Assembly (NCBI GenBank): GCA_046714215.1
Contig: JBKKBM010000123.1
Coordinates: 1-6,224, forward strand
DNA from: DATLCI01 sp046714215
GTDB lineage: Bacteria > Acidobacteriota > Terriglobia > Terriglobales > Acidobacteriaceae
Direction: 5' to 3'
Length of the DNA stretch: 6,224 nucleotides
The notes under the pieces are model-generated. The model worked only from the letters and a program-made list of their open reading frames with translations, was not told where the DNA came from and ran no database searches. The translations under genes and the position numbers were made by a program. How positions within the stretch are numbered: the stretch's first letter is position 1; each line of letters starts with the position of its first letter. Positions 1 to 6,118 of this stretch are shown here, one piece after another.

Positions 1-189
1 GTTCTCTTCCGCGTAGGGCTGCGTCACCGGGATGGAGAGCGCGGCCAGGAAGTCGGACATGGGCGGGTAGGCGGCGGCGTCCGAGCCGGTCACGCGAAAG
101 CCGCGCTGCTTCAGCATCCCGGCGAGCGAGGCCATGGCGGTGCCGCAGATGCCGATGAGGTGGATGTGTTTTTCGGGCGACAGGGTCAT
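1..189 (-). CDS. mpl: Mpl, UDP-N-acetylmuramate:L-Ala-gamma-D-Glu-meso-DAP ligase (N-terminal part, runs off the window)
   Basis: The first 63 residues of a Mur-ligase family protein are present and the reading frame is open to the left edge. Visible motifs are the Rossmann-like nucleotide-binding start HLIGICGTAMASLAG (about residues 10-24), then GSD at 35-37 and YPPMS at 41-45. The pairing of GICGT with YPPMS is typical of Mpl; MurC has GIGGIGMSG and lacks YPPMS. Mpl is a cytoplasmic ATP-dependent ligase that attaches the recycled tripeptide L-Ala-gamma-D-Glu-meso-DAP to UDP-MurNAc, bypassing MurC, MurD and MurE. The central ATP-binding and C-terminal domains lie outside the window. The ATG at 189-187 overlaps the stop of ldcA as ATGA, and no Shine-Dalgarno sequence is visible, so translation is probably coupled to ldcA. 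The partner upstream makes the tripeptide that this enzyme uses. Confidence 0.9.
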   Translation of the reverse strand, partial: MTLSPEKHIHLIGICGTAMASLAGMLKQRGFRVTGSDAAAYPPMSDFLAALSIPVTQPYAEEN

Positions 190-1085
190 GCGGGGACCAT
201 AGAGAAGCGGTTCGCTTGAACATTGATGGAGACCTTGAGGCCAAGGGGCATCACGAGATTGGGCGGCGCGGCCAGGTGTCCGAAGGGTACGCCGTACGCG
301 ATGGGGACAAGCAAATCGCCGAGCGTTCGCAGAATCACTTCTTGCAGCGTGTAGTCCTGGCCGCCGGGCTGAACGCAATCCAGCATCTGTCCGAAGATGA
401 AGCCGCGCACGTCCGCCAGTTTTCCCGCCAGCTTCAATTGCATCAACATGCGGTCGATCTGAAACGGCTTGGTGTTCACATCTTCGATAAAGAGGATGGT
501 GCCAGCGGTGTGGACTTCAAAGGGAGTGCCGAGCGATGCCGCCAGCATGGAGAGGCATCCGCCGTAGAGGACGCCTTCCGCGTGACCGGCTTGCAACGCT
601 TCAGCCGCGACGTCGATCCTCCCGCTGAGGTCGGGCCAGGCGTGGCCGTCGGAAAAATCTTTGGCCACCATGGGCCCGTGATACGTGACCAGGCCGGCGT
701 GATCGAAAAAATAAGTCAGCAGCGTGGTGACATCGCTGTAGCCCATGAAGAACTTAGGATGCGTGCGCACGATGTCGAGGTCGATGAGCGACAGGAGGTG
801 ATTGCATCCATAGCCGCCGCGCGCGCAGATGATGCCGGCAACGTCGTCGCTAGAGAACATTTGCTCCAGTTCGCGGGCGCGACGCTCGTGTGTGCCGGCA
901 AAGTAAAGATCTTTATCAAGGATGGATTCGGAATAAAAGGTCTTGAACCCGGCTTGCTGCAACTGCGCGCATCCGCGGCGGAGCGCGCCTTCAGTGACCA
1001 CGCTGCCCGGGGCGATGACGCCGAGGGTGTCGCCGGGTTGCGGAGGGCGAGGGGCCCTGCTGGGTGCTGGGAGGGGCATGGGCAT
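186..1085 (-). CDS. ldcA: Murein tetrapeptide LD-carboxypeptidase (peptidase family S66, LdcA/MccF type)
   Basis: A 299-residue protein, about the usual length of the family (E. coli LdcA is 304). The serine nucleophile lies in MGYSD (Ser117). The other expected catalytic residues are Glu201 in LFIEDV and His270 in PFGH, so the Ser-Glu-His triad of S66 peptidases is complete. The family signature ARGGYG is at 88-93. No signal peptide or membrane segment is seen, which fits a cytoplasmic enzyme. LdcA removes the terminal D-Ala from L-Ala-gamma-D-Glu-meso-DAP-D-Ala during peptidoglycan recycling, giving the tripeptide that Mpl ligates. The related MccF enzymes that confer microcin C immunity share the fold, but the context with mpl and dapF favours LdcA. 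The N-terminus carries a proline-rich stretch of about 16 residues before the conserved PGDTLGVIAPGS. The ATG at 1085 is preceded by AGGA nine bases upstream; an alternative ATG lies two codons downstream. The gene ends in the 4-bp overlap with mpl. Confidence 0.9.
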   Translation of the reverse strand: MPMPLPAPSRAPRPPQPGDTLGVIAPGSVVTEGALRRGCAQLQQAGFKTFYSESILDKDLYFAGTHERRARELEQMFSSDDVAGIICARGGYGCNHLLSLIDLDIVRTHPKFFMGYSDVTTLLTYFFDHAGLVTYHGPMVAKDFSDGHAWPDLSGRIDVAAEALQAGHAEGVLYGGCLSMLAASLGTPFEVHTAGTILFIEDVNTKPFQIDRMLMQLKLAGKLADVRGFIFGQMLDCVQPGGQDYTLQEVILRTLGDLLVPIAYGVPFGHLAAPPNLVMPLGLKVSINVQANRFSMVPA

Positions 1086-1094
1086 CAGCAGGCA

Positions 1095-1098
1095 TCCT
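1095..1098 (-). promoter_or_regulatory. Probable ribosome binding site of ldcA
   Basis: The minus strand reads AGGA here, nine bases before the ATG at 1085. It sits at the downstream edge of the 14-bp tandem duplication that covers the end of dapF. An ATG at 1095-1093 partly overlaps it but is out of frame with ldcA. The match is modest. Confidence 0.45.
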
Positions 1099-1125
1099 AA
1101 ATGAAAAACTCTAAACGAAAAACTC
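1098..1125 (-). repeat. 14-bp tandem duplication across the dapF stop codon
   Basis: Two adjacent 14-base units occupy 1112-1125 and 1098-1111. On the minus strand they read GAGTTTTTCGTTTA and GAGTTTTTCATTTA, identical at 13 of 14 positions. The first copy encodes the last residues of DapF (EFFV). The TAG stop spans the junction at 1113-1111, so the second copy is untranslated spacer. A single unit would still place a stop at the same codon, so the duplication leaves the protein end unchanged and only lengthens the dapF-ldcA gap from 11 to 25 bp. Confidence 0.8.
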
Positions 1126-1920
1126 GCCCGTCGAGATGAGGCGCGCCGGCCCTTGGAGAAAGACTTCGTGCTCCCAGCGGACGGTCTGCGCGCCGCCGGG
1201 CGCTTGCACCGTGACCGGGGACTTCACCGCACGCGCGGAGATGGCGGCGACCGCCGATGCACATGAACCGGTGCCGGAAGACTGTGTCTCTCCGGCGCCC
1301 CGTTCAAAAAAGCGGCTCTCGATGAGCTGCGGTCCTACTATCCGGACGAAATCTACGTTAGTACCTTGGGAAAAGTCAGGCTGCGCCTGAATCTCTGCGC
1401 CGCGCGCCTGCCAGGCGAAGTCAAAGTTCTCGACGAAGACCACGAATTGTGGGTTCCCCATCCAGATCTTCAGGCCTTGGACAGTGCCGTCCTTCAAGTT
1501 CAAGGTCAGTTCGTCGCGAACTTCAGGCACACCGACCTTCATCGCGAACTCGTACTCGTGGCCGCGCGCGCTGGTGAGGCGACATTCTTTTACGCCCGCG
1601 CCGGTCAAGACGTTGACCACCTCGCGCTGATCTTTTTGCTTAGCCAACCAGTAAGCGGCGACGCAACGCGTGCCGTTGCCGGAGATCTCTGCCGGGCTGC
1701 CATCGGCGTTGATGAGTCGAGCTTCCACATCAATGGCGAGATCGGCGCCGGCGGATCCGGCATAGATCCACTCCACTCCGTCCGCTCCGATGCCGTTGTG
1801 GCGGTCGCAGATCCGCCGGGTAAATTCGGCGGGGTCCGTGGGAAGGTGAATGGCGTCAATAAGCAGGAAGTCGTTGCCGCAAGCGCTAGCCTTGGTGAAG
1901 GGGATGGACCGGGAAGGCAT
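1111..1920 (-). CDS. dapF: Diaminopimelate epimerase family protein with both catalytic cysteines replaced by serine
   Basis: A 269-residue protein from the ATG at 1920, close to the usual 270-280. DapF interconverts LL- and meso-diaminopimelate in the cytoplasm for lysine and peptidoglycan synthesis. Family motifs are clear: ACGNDF (13-18), DRHNGIGADG (39-48), NADGSPAEISGNGTRC (71-86), GNP (155-157), TNVDF (187-191) and ERGAGETQSSGTGSC (206-220). Expected ligand-binding residues are kept: Asn16, Asn71, Asn82, Asn156, Asn188, Glu206, Arg207 and Gly216-Thr217. The two catalytic cysteines, in CGNG and CGTG of known enzymes, are Ser80 and Ser215, each encoded by TCC. Activity as an ordinary Cys/Cys epimerase is therefore uncertain, although family membership is not. 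A PhzF-like isomerase fits less well because the DapF signatures are retained. The ATG lies 1 bp after the mgtC stop; a TTG at 1929 in the same frame would add three residues and overlap mgtC by 8 bp. No good Shine-Dalgarno sequence is visible, so coupling to mgtC is likely. Confidence 0.9.
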   Translation of the reverse strand: MPSRSIPFTKASACGNDFLLIDAIHLPTDPAEFTRRICDRHNGIGADGVEWIYAGSAGADLAIDVEARLINADGSPAEISGNGTRCVAAYWLAKQKDQREVVNVLTGAGVKECRLTSARGHEYEFAMKVGVPEVRDELTLNLKDGTVQGLKIWMGNPQFVVFVENFDFAWQARGAEIQAQPDFSQGTNVDFVRIVGPQLIESRFFERGAGETQSSGTGSCASAVAAISARAVKSPVTVQAPGGAQTVRWEHEVFLQGPARLISTGEFFV

Positions 1921-1921
1921 G

Positions 1922-2635
1922 TTATTCAAATTCGGAGCCGCCCAGCGTTACCACGCGGCCCAGTTCGGTGTTAGCGCGGAACTTTTCTGCGATCACTTCG
2001 TGGTCCCTGCGCTTGGCCTCCACGGTGAACTGCACACGGTGACCGCCGTTGGCCGCAGCACTCTGCACCGAGGTGGGCAACAGGTGTCGGGCTTCGAGGA
2101 TGCGATTCACCTCGGCCATAAGTTTGTCCGCGTCAGGTCCACTAACTTCGTACATCATGACCAAGGACTTGAAGTTGAAGCGATGCTCCACCCAGCCGAG
2201 CGCGTTGAGGGCGACCAGGATGATCAAGGTGCCGAAGATGGCGGAAAGATATTCGCCGCCGCCGACCGCCATCCCGATAGAGGCGACCACGAACATGGTA
2301 GCGGCGGTGGTGATGCCGGAAACCGATCCCCGCGAATGGAGGATAGAACCTGCGCCGATGAAGCCAATGCCGCTGATGATCTGCGCCGCAATGCGAGTGC
2401 GGTCGAGCGTGCCCTCCGAGTAGCGGAAGGAGAGGATGGTGTACATCGCGGCACCCAGACAGATGAACATATTGGTGCGGAGGCCGGCGGGCTTGTGCTT
2501 GATCTCGCGCTCCAAACCGACCGCGCCACCCAGTACCGCCGCGAGAATCAGCTTCACGACTGTGTCAGAGACGAAAGTCGCCAGACCCATCGTTGGGTTG
2601 ATCACATGCCAAACACTGCGAAAGAAGTCGCCCAT
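1922..2635 (-). CDS. MgtC/SapB family inner-membrane protein
   Basis: A protein of 237 residues from the ATG at 2635. The family core is plain: a first membrane helix (VVKLILAAVLGGAVGL, about 27-42), then EREIKHKPAGLRTN (42-55), a second helix (MFICLGAAMYTILSF), the signature AAQIISGIGFIGAGSIL (83-99), a glycine-rich helix (about 107-127) and a fifth helix (131-149). Residues from about 154 on form a soluble C-terminal domain of the kind that follows the membrane part in full-length MgtC proteins. MgtC is known from pathogens, where it supports growth in low magnesium and within macrophages and, in Salmonella, inhibits the F1Fo ATP synthase. Homologues in environmental bacteria mostly have no assigned function, so I give no symbol. 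A GTG at 2668 in the same frame would add 11 residues; neither start has a clear Shine-Dalgarno. The stop is 1 bp before the dapF ATG. Confidence 0.85.
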   Translation of the reverse strand: MGDFFRSVWHVINPTMGLATFVSDTVVKLILAAVLGGAVGLEREIKHKPAGLRTNMFICLGAAMYTILSFRYSEGTLDRTRIAAQIISGIGFIGAGSILHSRGSVSGITTAATMFVVASIGMAVGGGEYLSAIFGTLIILVALNALGWVEHRFNFKSLVMMYEVSGPDADKLMAEVNRILEARHLLPTSVQSAAANGGHRVQFTVEAKRRDHEVIAEKFRANTELGRVVTLGGSEFE

Positions 2636-2678
2636 AGGAGTGTGAAAGTAAGAGCGAGATTCTAACACTGGACAGCAA

Positions 2679-4265
2679 TTACCGGGTCGAGTGGTAAATC
2701 ATCGCGGGCGGCTTCTCCGGAGTCTGGATGCGGGCGATGGCGGTGAGGCCGTCGGGATGGGCGGCGACGGCGGTCGCGACCGCATCACCTTCGACCGCGA
2801 TCACGTAATCGGCCGCTCGCGAAGGCTGGGCGAGGGCGGCGTCCCAGATGAGGTAGTTGCCTTCATTGACCACGCGTCGCAGATGGATGCCGGACGATTG
2901 CAGCGCGCCCACATAGCTGCCGGTGAACATCAAGAGGCGTGAATCGGCGGGGAGCTTGCGCAACTCGGCAGCTAAAGCGGCTTCAAAGTTTATCCGCGTG
3001 ACCGCATTCACGCGGGCTTCCCGCAGGCAGATGGGAACGCTCTTCCACACAGAAGTATAGCTGGCACCGATCGCGCCCAGGATGAGCACCATCACCGCAC
3101 GCTGGGCGCTGCGTTGCTGCAACAGGCGGCGGGCGACGTCGAGCGTGATGCCAGTGAAGAGCGCGATGGCCGGCAATAACTGCAAACCATAGCGGACGTT
3201 GTAATAGGAGAACGGCCACCACTCCGGAATGAAGATGGGAACACCTCCATAGGCGATGGACAACATGTAAAACGGTAGGGGCACCCACAACAGCAGCGCC
3301 GGACGCATACCGGCGTGGAAGATAGCGAGCGCCGTGCCGACGAGCGCAATGATAAGCAACCACCACTCTCGCTTCCCTTCCGCCAGGTTCAGGCGCGCGG
3401 TCTTGGCGAAATACACACCCGCGGTCTTCACGCTTTGAAAGCCGGGGTGTGGCGGGTCGCCCGCCTTGGTAGTGCGTTCGGCAATGCCGCGCGCGGAGTA
3501 AGGGCCCGTGGCAAACTCTATCGCATTGCTGAAGATGGCGTAGTTGTAGGTAAGCCAGATGGCTGGCCCCAGCGCCATCAGGAGCAGGAAGTTGCGGACG
3601 GCGGGCAGCAGGAGCTTCCGCGGCTGGCTGTGCGGGGTGAGCCAAACCAGTACGACGAGCGCTACCGCGGATGCGCCCAGGAACCAGCCGTCGTAGCGAG
3701 TGAAGATGGCGCAGAGGAAGGCGGCAGCAGTTTTGTAGAGCGCCCGCGCCGCGGAGACCTCATCATTCGCCCTGACTGCCTGGACATACTGCACGACGAA
3801 ATACACCGCCCAAATAACCGTCGCCAGAAAAATGGACTCTGTCATCGCGGTGGCTTGCATGTAGATGAGGTTGGGATTCACCGCGTAAATAAGCGCGGCG
3901 GTGCGCGCGCCCGCCGGGGAGGTCACTGATTTTCCTAGACGCAGCATGCCCAGCGTCCCCACTACGTAGGCGGTCATCGAAGGGATAGAACCGGCGATGC
4001 CGGATTGCCACAGCCGATCGCTCCACACGAAGGGGAGCATCAGCAGATGGGGAAACGGGAGCCACACGGTACCGAGTTGGAGGGGACCCGGGGTGAGCGA
4101 GTCTACGACCCGGCGCGCGATGTTGAGATGCGCAACCGCGTCGCCATAGAGAAGGACTTGGCCCGTCGAAAAGAAATAAATGAAGGCGGTGACGGAAACG
4201 ATGGCCGCGAGGACCCCGACCACTGACTCTTCTGCGAGGGCTCGGGAGTGGGCGCGTGTCAGCAA
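2679..4265 (-). CDS. GT-C superfamily integral-membrane glycosyltransferase (family 39/PMT-like)
   Basis: A 528-residue polytopic protein with roughly 10-12 hydrophobic segments. The clearest are near residues 15-34, 89-110, 145-165, 194-210, 222-245, 302-320, 324-340, 363-377 and 389-405. Between the first two helices is YGDAVAH (40-46), placed where GT-C enzymes carry the catalytic Asp, here Asp42. Other family-like motifs are TAMTESIF (139-146), TRYDGWF (189-195) and YNVRYGLQLLP (355-365). Residues from about 415 to the end form a soluble tail, probably periplasmic. Such enzymes move a sugar from a polyprenyl-phosphate donor to a lipid, glycan or protein on the outer face of the inner membrane. 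Donor and acceptor cannot be read from the sequence. The start is TTG at 4265, six bases after the stop of the upstream kinase, with a weak GGA about ten bases before it. GTG at codon 15 is an alternative but would cut into the first helix. Confidence 0.8.
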   Translation of the reverse strand: MLTRAHSRALAEESVVGVLAAIVSVTAFIYFFSTGQVLLYGDAVAHLNIARRVVDSLTPGPLQLGTVWLPFPHLLMLPFVWSDRLWQSGIAGSIPSMTAYVVGTLGMLRLGKSVTSPAGARTAALIYAVNPNLIYMQATAMTESIFLATVIWAVYFVVQYVQAVRANDEVSAARALYKTAAAFLCAIFTRYDGWFLGASAVALVVLVWLTPHSQPRKLLLPAVRNFLLLMALGPAIWLTYNYAIFSNAIEFATGPYSARGIAERTTKAGDPPHPGFQSVKTAGVYFAKTARLNLAEGKREWWLLIIALVGTALAIFHAGMRPALLLWVPLPFYMLSIAYGGVPIFIPEWWPFSYYNVRYGLQLLPAIALFTGITLDVARRLLQQRSAQRAVMVLILGAIGASYTSVWKSVPICLREARVNAVTRINFEAALAAELRKLPADSRLLMFTGSYVGALQSSGIHLRRVVNEGNYLIWDAALAQPSRAADYVIAVEGDAVATAVAAHPDGLTAIARIQTPEKPPAMIYHSTR

Positions 4266-4271
4266 TCGTTT

Positions 4272-5183
4272 TTAATCCAAATGGCTCAGCTCACGGAAGA
4301 GCTGGAAGCGGGCGTCGATCTCCCCGCGGCTGAGTTCCTGCAACCGCTGGGTGCCAAACTTCTCTACGGCGAACGAACCCATCACGCCGCCATAGAACAT
4401 GGCGCGCTTTAAGACTTCGCGATTGAGTTCCGGCTGCGAGGCGATGTAGCCCATGAAGCCTCCGGCGAAGCAATCACCGGCGCCGGTGGGATCCACCACT
4501 TCTTCGATGGGCAGCGCGGGCGCACGAAAGGGATGCAGCCCGGCTTCCTTGAAGAAGGCGGTCGCACCGTATTCGCCGTGCTTGATGACGAGCACGCGCG
4601 GCCCCATGGCCAGTACTTTTTGCGCGGAGCGCAGCAGGCTGGTCTTGCCACCCAACATGCGCGCTTCGCCGTCGTTGATCATGAGGATGTCAATGCCCTT
4701 CAGGGTCTCGGCGAGTTCTTTGGCTTTACCGGTGATCCAGAAAATCATGGTGTCGCCGCCCACCAGTTGCGCATTCTTCATTTGCCGGCGCACGCTGCTC
4801 TGCAAAACGGGGTCGATGTTGGCGAGGAACAAATATTCGGTATCGAGAAAATCTTTGGGGATCTGGGGATCAAACTTCTCAAAGACGTTGAGGTCAGTGC
4901 GCAGGGTCTTAGCTTCGTTGAGATTGTCGCCATACTCCCCGGCCCAAAAGAACGATTTTCCCGGCGCGCGCTGGATGCCGCTGGTGTCGACGCCGCGCTT
5001 GCCCATAACGGCCTCGTCTTCCGCGGTGAAATCGTCGCCCACCACGGCGACGACGCGGACATCGGTGAAGAAGCTGGCGGCCAGGGAGAAATACGTGGCC
5101 GAACCGCCCAGGCAGCGATCGACTTTGCCGGAAGGGGTCTTTATGCCATCAAATGCGACTGAACCGACGACCATGACTGACAT
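4272..5183 (-). CDS. PfkB/ribokinase-family carbohydrate or nucleoside kinase
   Basis: A 303-residue protein of usual length for the family. It has the N-terminal glycine-rich substrate motif GGSATYFS (26-33), the NDGEAR stretch (170-175, equivalent to the NxxE region), KHGEYGA (201-207) and the C-terminal signature DPTGAGDCFAGGFMG (231-245). Asp237 in the GAGD anion hole is the expected catalytic base. The enzyme is cytoplasmic and transfers phosphate from ATP to a hydroxymethyl group of a sugar or nucleoside. The exact substrate is not readable. The gene starts 3 bp after mtnP, so a substrate linked to methylthioadenosine or adenosine salvage (adenosine, ribose or a ribose derivative) is a reasonable inference. 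The GGSATYFS motif replaces the more common GGxxxN form, so the substrate pocket may be unusual. An in-frame ATG at codon 4 is an alternative start. A weak AAGG lies about 14 bases upstream of the first ATG. Confidence 0.85.
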   Translation of the reverse strand: MSVMVVGSVAFDGIKTPSGKVDRCLGGSATYFSLAASFFTDVRVVAVVGDDFTAEDEAVMGKRGVDTSGIQRAPGKSFFWAGEYGDNLNEAKTLRTDLNVFEKFDPQIPKDFLDTEYLFLANIDPVLQSSVRRQMKNAQLVGGDTMIFWITGKAKELAETLKGIDILMINDGEARMLGGKTSLLRSAQKVLAMGPRVLVIKHGEYGATAFFKEAGLHPFRAPALPIEEVVDPTGAGDCFAGGFMGYIASQPELNREVLKRAMFYGGVMGSFAVEKFGTQRLQELSRGEIDARFQLFRELSHLD

Positions 5184-5186
5184 GGG

Positions 5187-6068
5187 TTATGCGCCCGCCT
5201 TTTGGGGATCAAGATATTTGTTGAGCAGCAATCCCAGCTTCGCTCTGGTTGCGGCTGGAATCTTGCTGCGGTCGGTCATGATGGCAAACTGTAACGCGCT
5301 GCCACATTTGCAGCCTCGTTTGGTCGGAACGGCGAGGATGGCTTCGCGCAACACCCTCGTCGCGTTCTCGGCATTTTGCGTGGCCACCGCGATCACTTGC
5401 TCGACGGTCACAGCGTCGTGCCCTTCATGCCAGCAGTCGTAGTCGGTGACCATGGCCATGGTGGAGTAACAAATCTCCGCCTCGCGAGCGAGCTTGGCCT
5501 CCTGCAGGTTGGTCATGCCGATCACGTCCATACCCCAAGTACGGTAGACGTTCGACTCCGCGCGCGTGGAGAATTGCGGCCCTTCCATGCAAACGTAAGT
5601 CCCGCCCAACTTGTTCACCACGCCGATCTTTTTGCATCCGGCGGCGAACGCCTTCGCCAGTTCATCGCAGATGGGGTCGGCGAGCGAGACGTGGGCCACG
5701 ATGCCTTCACCGAAGAAGGTGTCAGCGCGATGGCGGGTGCGGTCAAAGAACTGGTCCGGAATGACGAAGTCGGTGGGTTTGTGCTCTTCCTTGAGCGAGC
5801 CCACGGCGGAGACGGAGAGGATGCGCTCCACACCCAGTTGTTTGAAGCCGTAGATATTGGCGCGGAAGTTCAATTCGCTGGGCAGGATGCGATGACCGCG
5901 GCCGTGCCGCGAGAGGAACGCGATCTTGCGTCCCTGAAGCGTGCCCAGGAAATAGGCGTCAGAGGGATCGCCGAACGGAGTAGCTTGCTGAAGTTCGCGC
6001 ACCTCGGTCAATCCGGGCATGGAATACAGACCGCTGCCGCCGATGATGCCAATCTCTGCCTGCTGCAA
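5187..6068 (-). CDS. mtnP: S-methyl-5'-thioadenosine phosphorylase (MTAP, PNP/MTAP family)
   Basis: A 293-residue protein matching MTAP along its whole length. Motifs are the phosphate-binding GGSG (10-13), RHGRGH (54-59), the signature TYVCMEGPQFSTRAE (157-171), GMTN (184-187) and TDYDCW (208-213). Asp209 and Asp211 in TDYDCW are the residues that favour 6-aminopurines in MTAP; purine nucleoside phosphorylases that prefer guanosine or inosine carry Asn there. It cleaves methylthioadenosine, the by-product of polyamine and related synthesis, to adenine and methylthioribose 1-phosphate in the cytoplasm. A CKC motif at 253-255 resembles the C-terminal CXC disulfide known to stabilise some thermophilic homologues. 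Its role here is unknown. The start is TTG at 6068, supported by GGAG six bases upstream; no in-frame ATG lies close by. It is the first gene of the apparent operon, with a consensus -10 box about 50 bp upstream. Confidence 0.93.
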   Translation of the reverse strand: MQQAEIGIIGGSGLYSMPGLTEVRELQQATPFGDPSDAYFLGTLQGRKIAFLSRHGRGHRILPSELNFRANIYGFKQLGVERILSVSAVGSLKEEHKPTDFVIPDQFFDRTRHRADTFFGEGIVAHVSLADPICDELAKAFAAGCKKIGVVNKLGGTYVCMEGPQFSTRAESNVYRTWGMDVIGMTNLQEAKLAREAEICYSTMAMVTDYDCWHEGHDAVTVEQVIAVATQNAENATRVLREAILAVPTKRGCKCGSALQFAIMTDRSKIPAATRAKLGLLLNKYLDPQKAGA

Positions 6069-6074
6069 ATGAAT

Positions 6075-6078
6075 CTCC
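6075..6078 (-). promoter_or_regulatory. Shine-Dalgarno site fixing the TTG start of mtnP
   Basis: The minus strand reads GGAG here, six bases before the TTG at 6068-6066. It is the best ribosome binding site in the window and the main reason to accept a non-ATG start for mtnP. Confidence 0.75.
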
Positions 6079-6118
6079 AGGATGAAGGGGGTGGGAGAAA
6101 TGGTGTCGCGAACTATTG

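Larger units (their letters stand above)
1..6068 (-). other. Apparent seven-gene operon: mtnP, PfkB kinase, GT-C transferase, mgtC-like, dapF, ldcA, mpl
   Basis: All seven genes point the same way. In order of transcription the junctions are 3 bp, 6 bp, 43 bp (10 bp if mgtC starts at GTG), 1 bp, 25 bp and a 4-bp overlap. No convincing terminator or strong internal promoter lies between them. The only promoter-like region with a consensus -10 is upstream of mtnP. The 43-bp gap before mgtC is the only place with room for an internal signal. Co-transcription is inferred from the layout. Confidence 0.7.

Noticed and set aside
186..1085. ldcA as a microcin C immunity (MccF) gene
   Set aside because: The fold and triad are shared with MccF, but no microcin genes are near and the neighbours are murein recycling enzymes.
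216..1100. Long plus-strand open frame (294 codons) opposite ldcA
   Set aside because: It mirrors ldcA, which has a full set of family motifs. The product resembles no family I know, and such antisense openness is common in GC-rich genes.
1850..2665. Plus-strand open frame (271 codons) opposite mgtC and the start of dapF
   Set aside because: It lies opposite convincing genes, and the product is rich in His, Asp and Arg without family motifs, as expected of an antisense shadow.
2636..2678. Internal promoter in the gap before mgtC (TAGAAT near 2657-2662)
   Set aside because: The -10-like hexamer matches five of six positions, but no acceptable -35 lies 16-19 bp upstream. I see nothing else in this gap.
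2983..3645. Minus-strand frame of 220 codons within the glycosyltransferase
   Set aside because: It is in another frame of a gene with clear membrane helices and GT-C motifs. The product is rich in Arg, Ala and His and looks like an out-of-frame reading.
4453..5442. Long plus-strand open frame (329 codons) across the kinase and mtnP
   Set aside because: It spans two well-supported minus-strand genes, including their junction. Its composition is serine- and arginine-rich with no recognisable motif.
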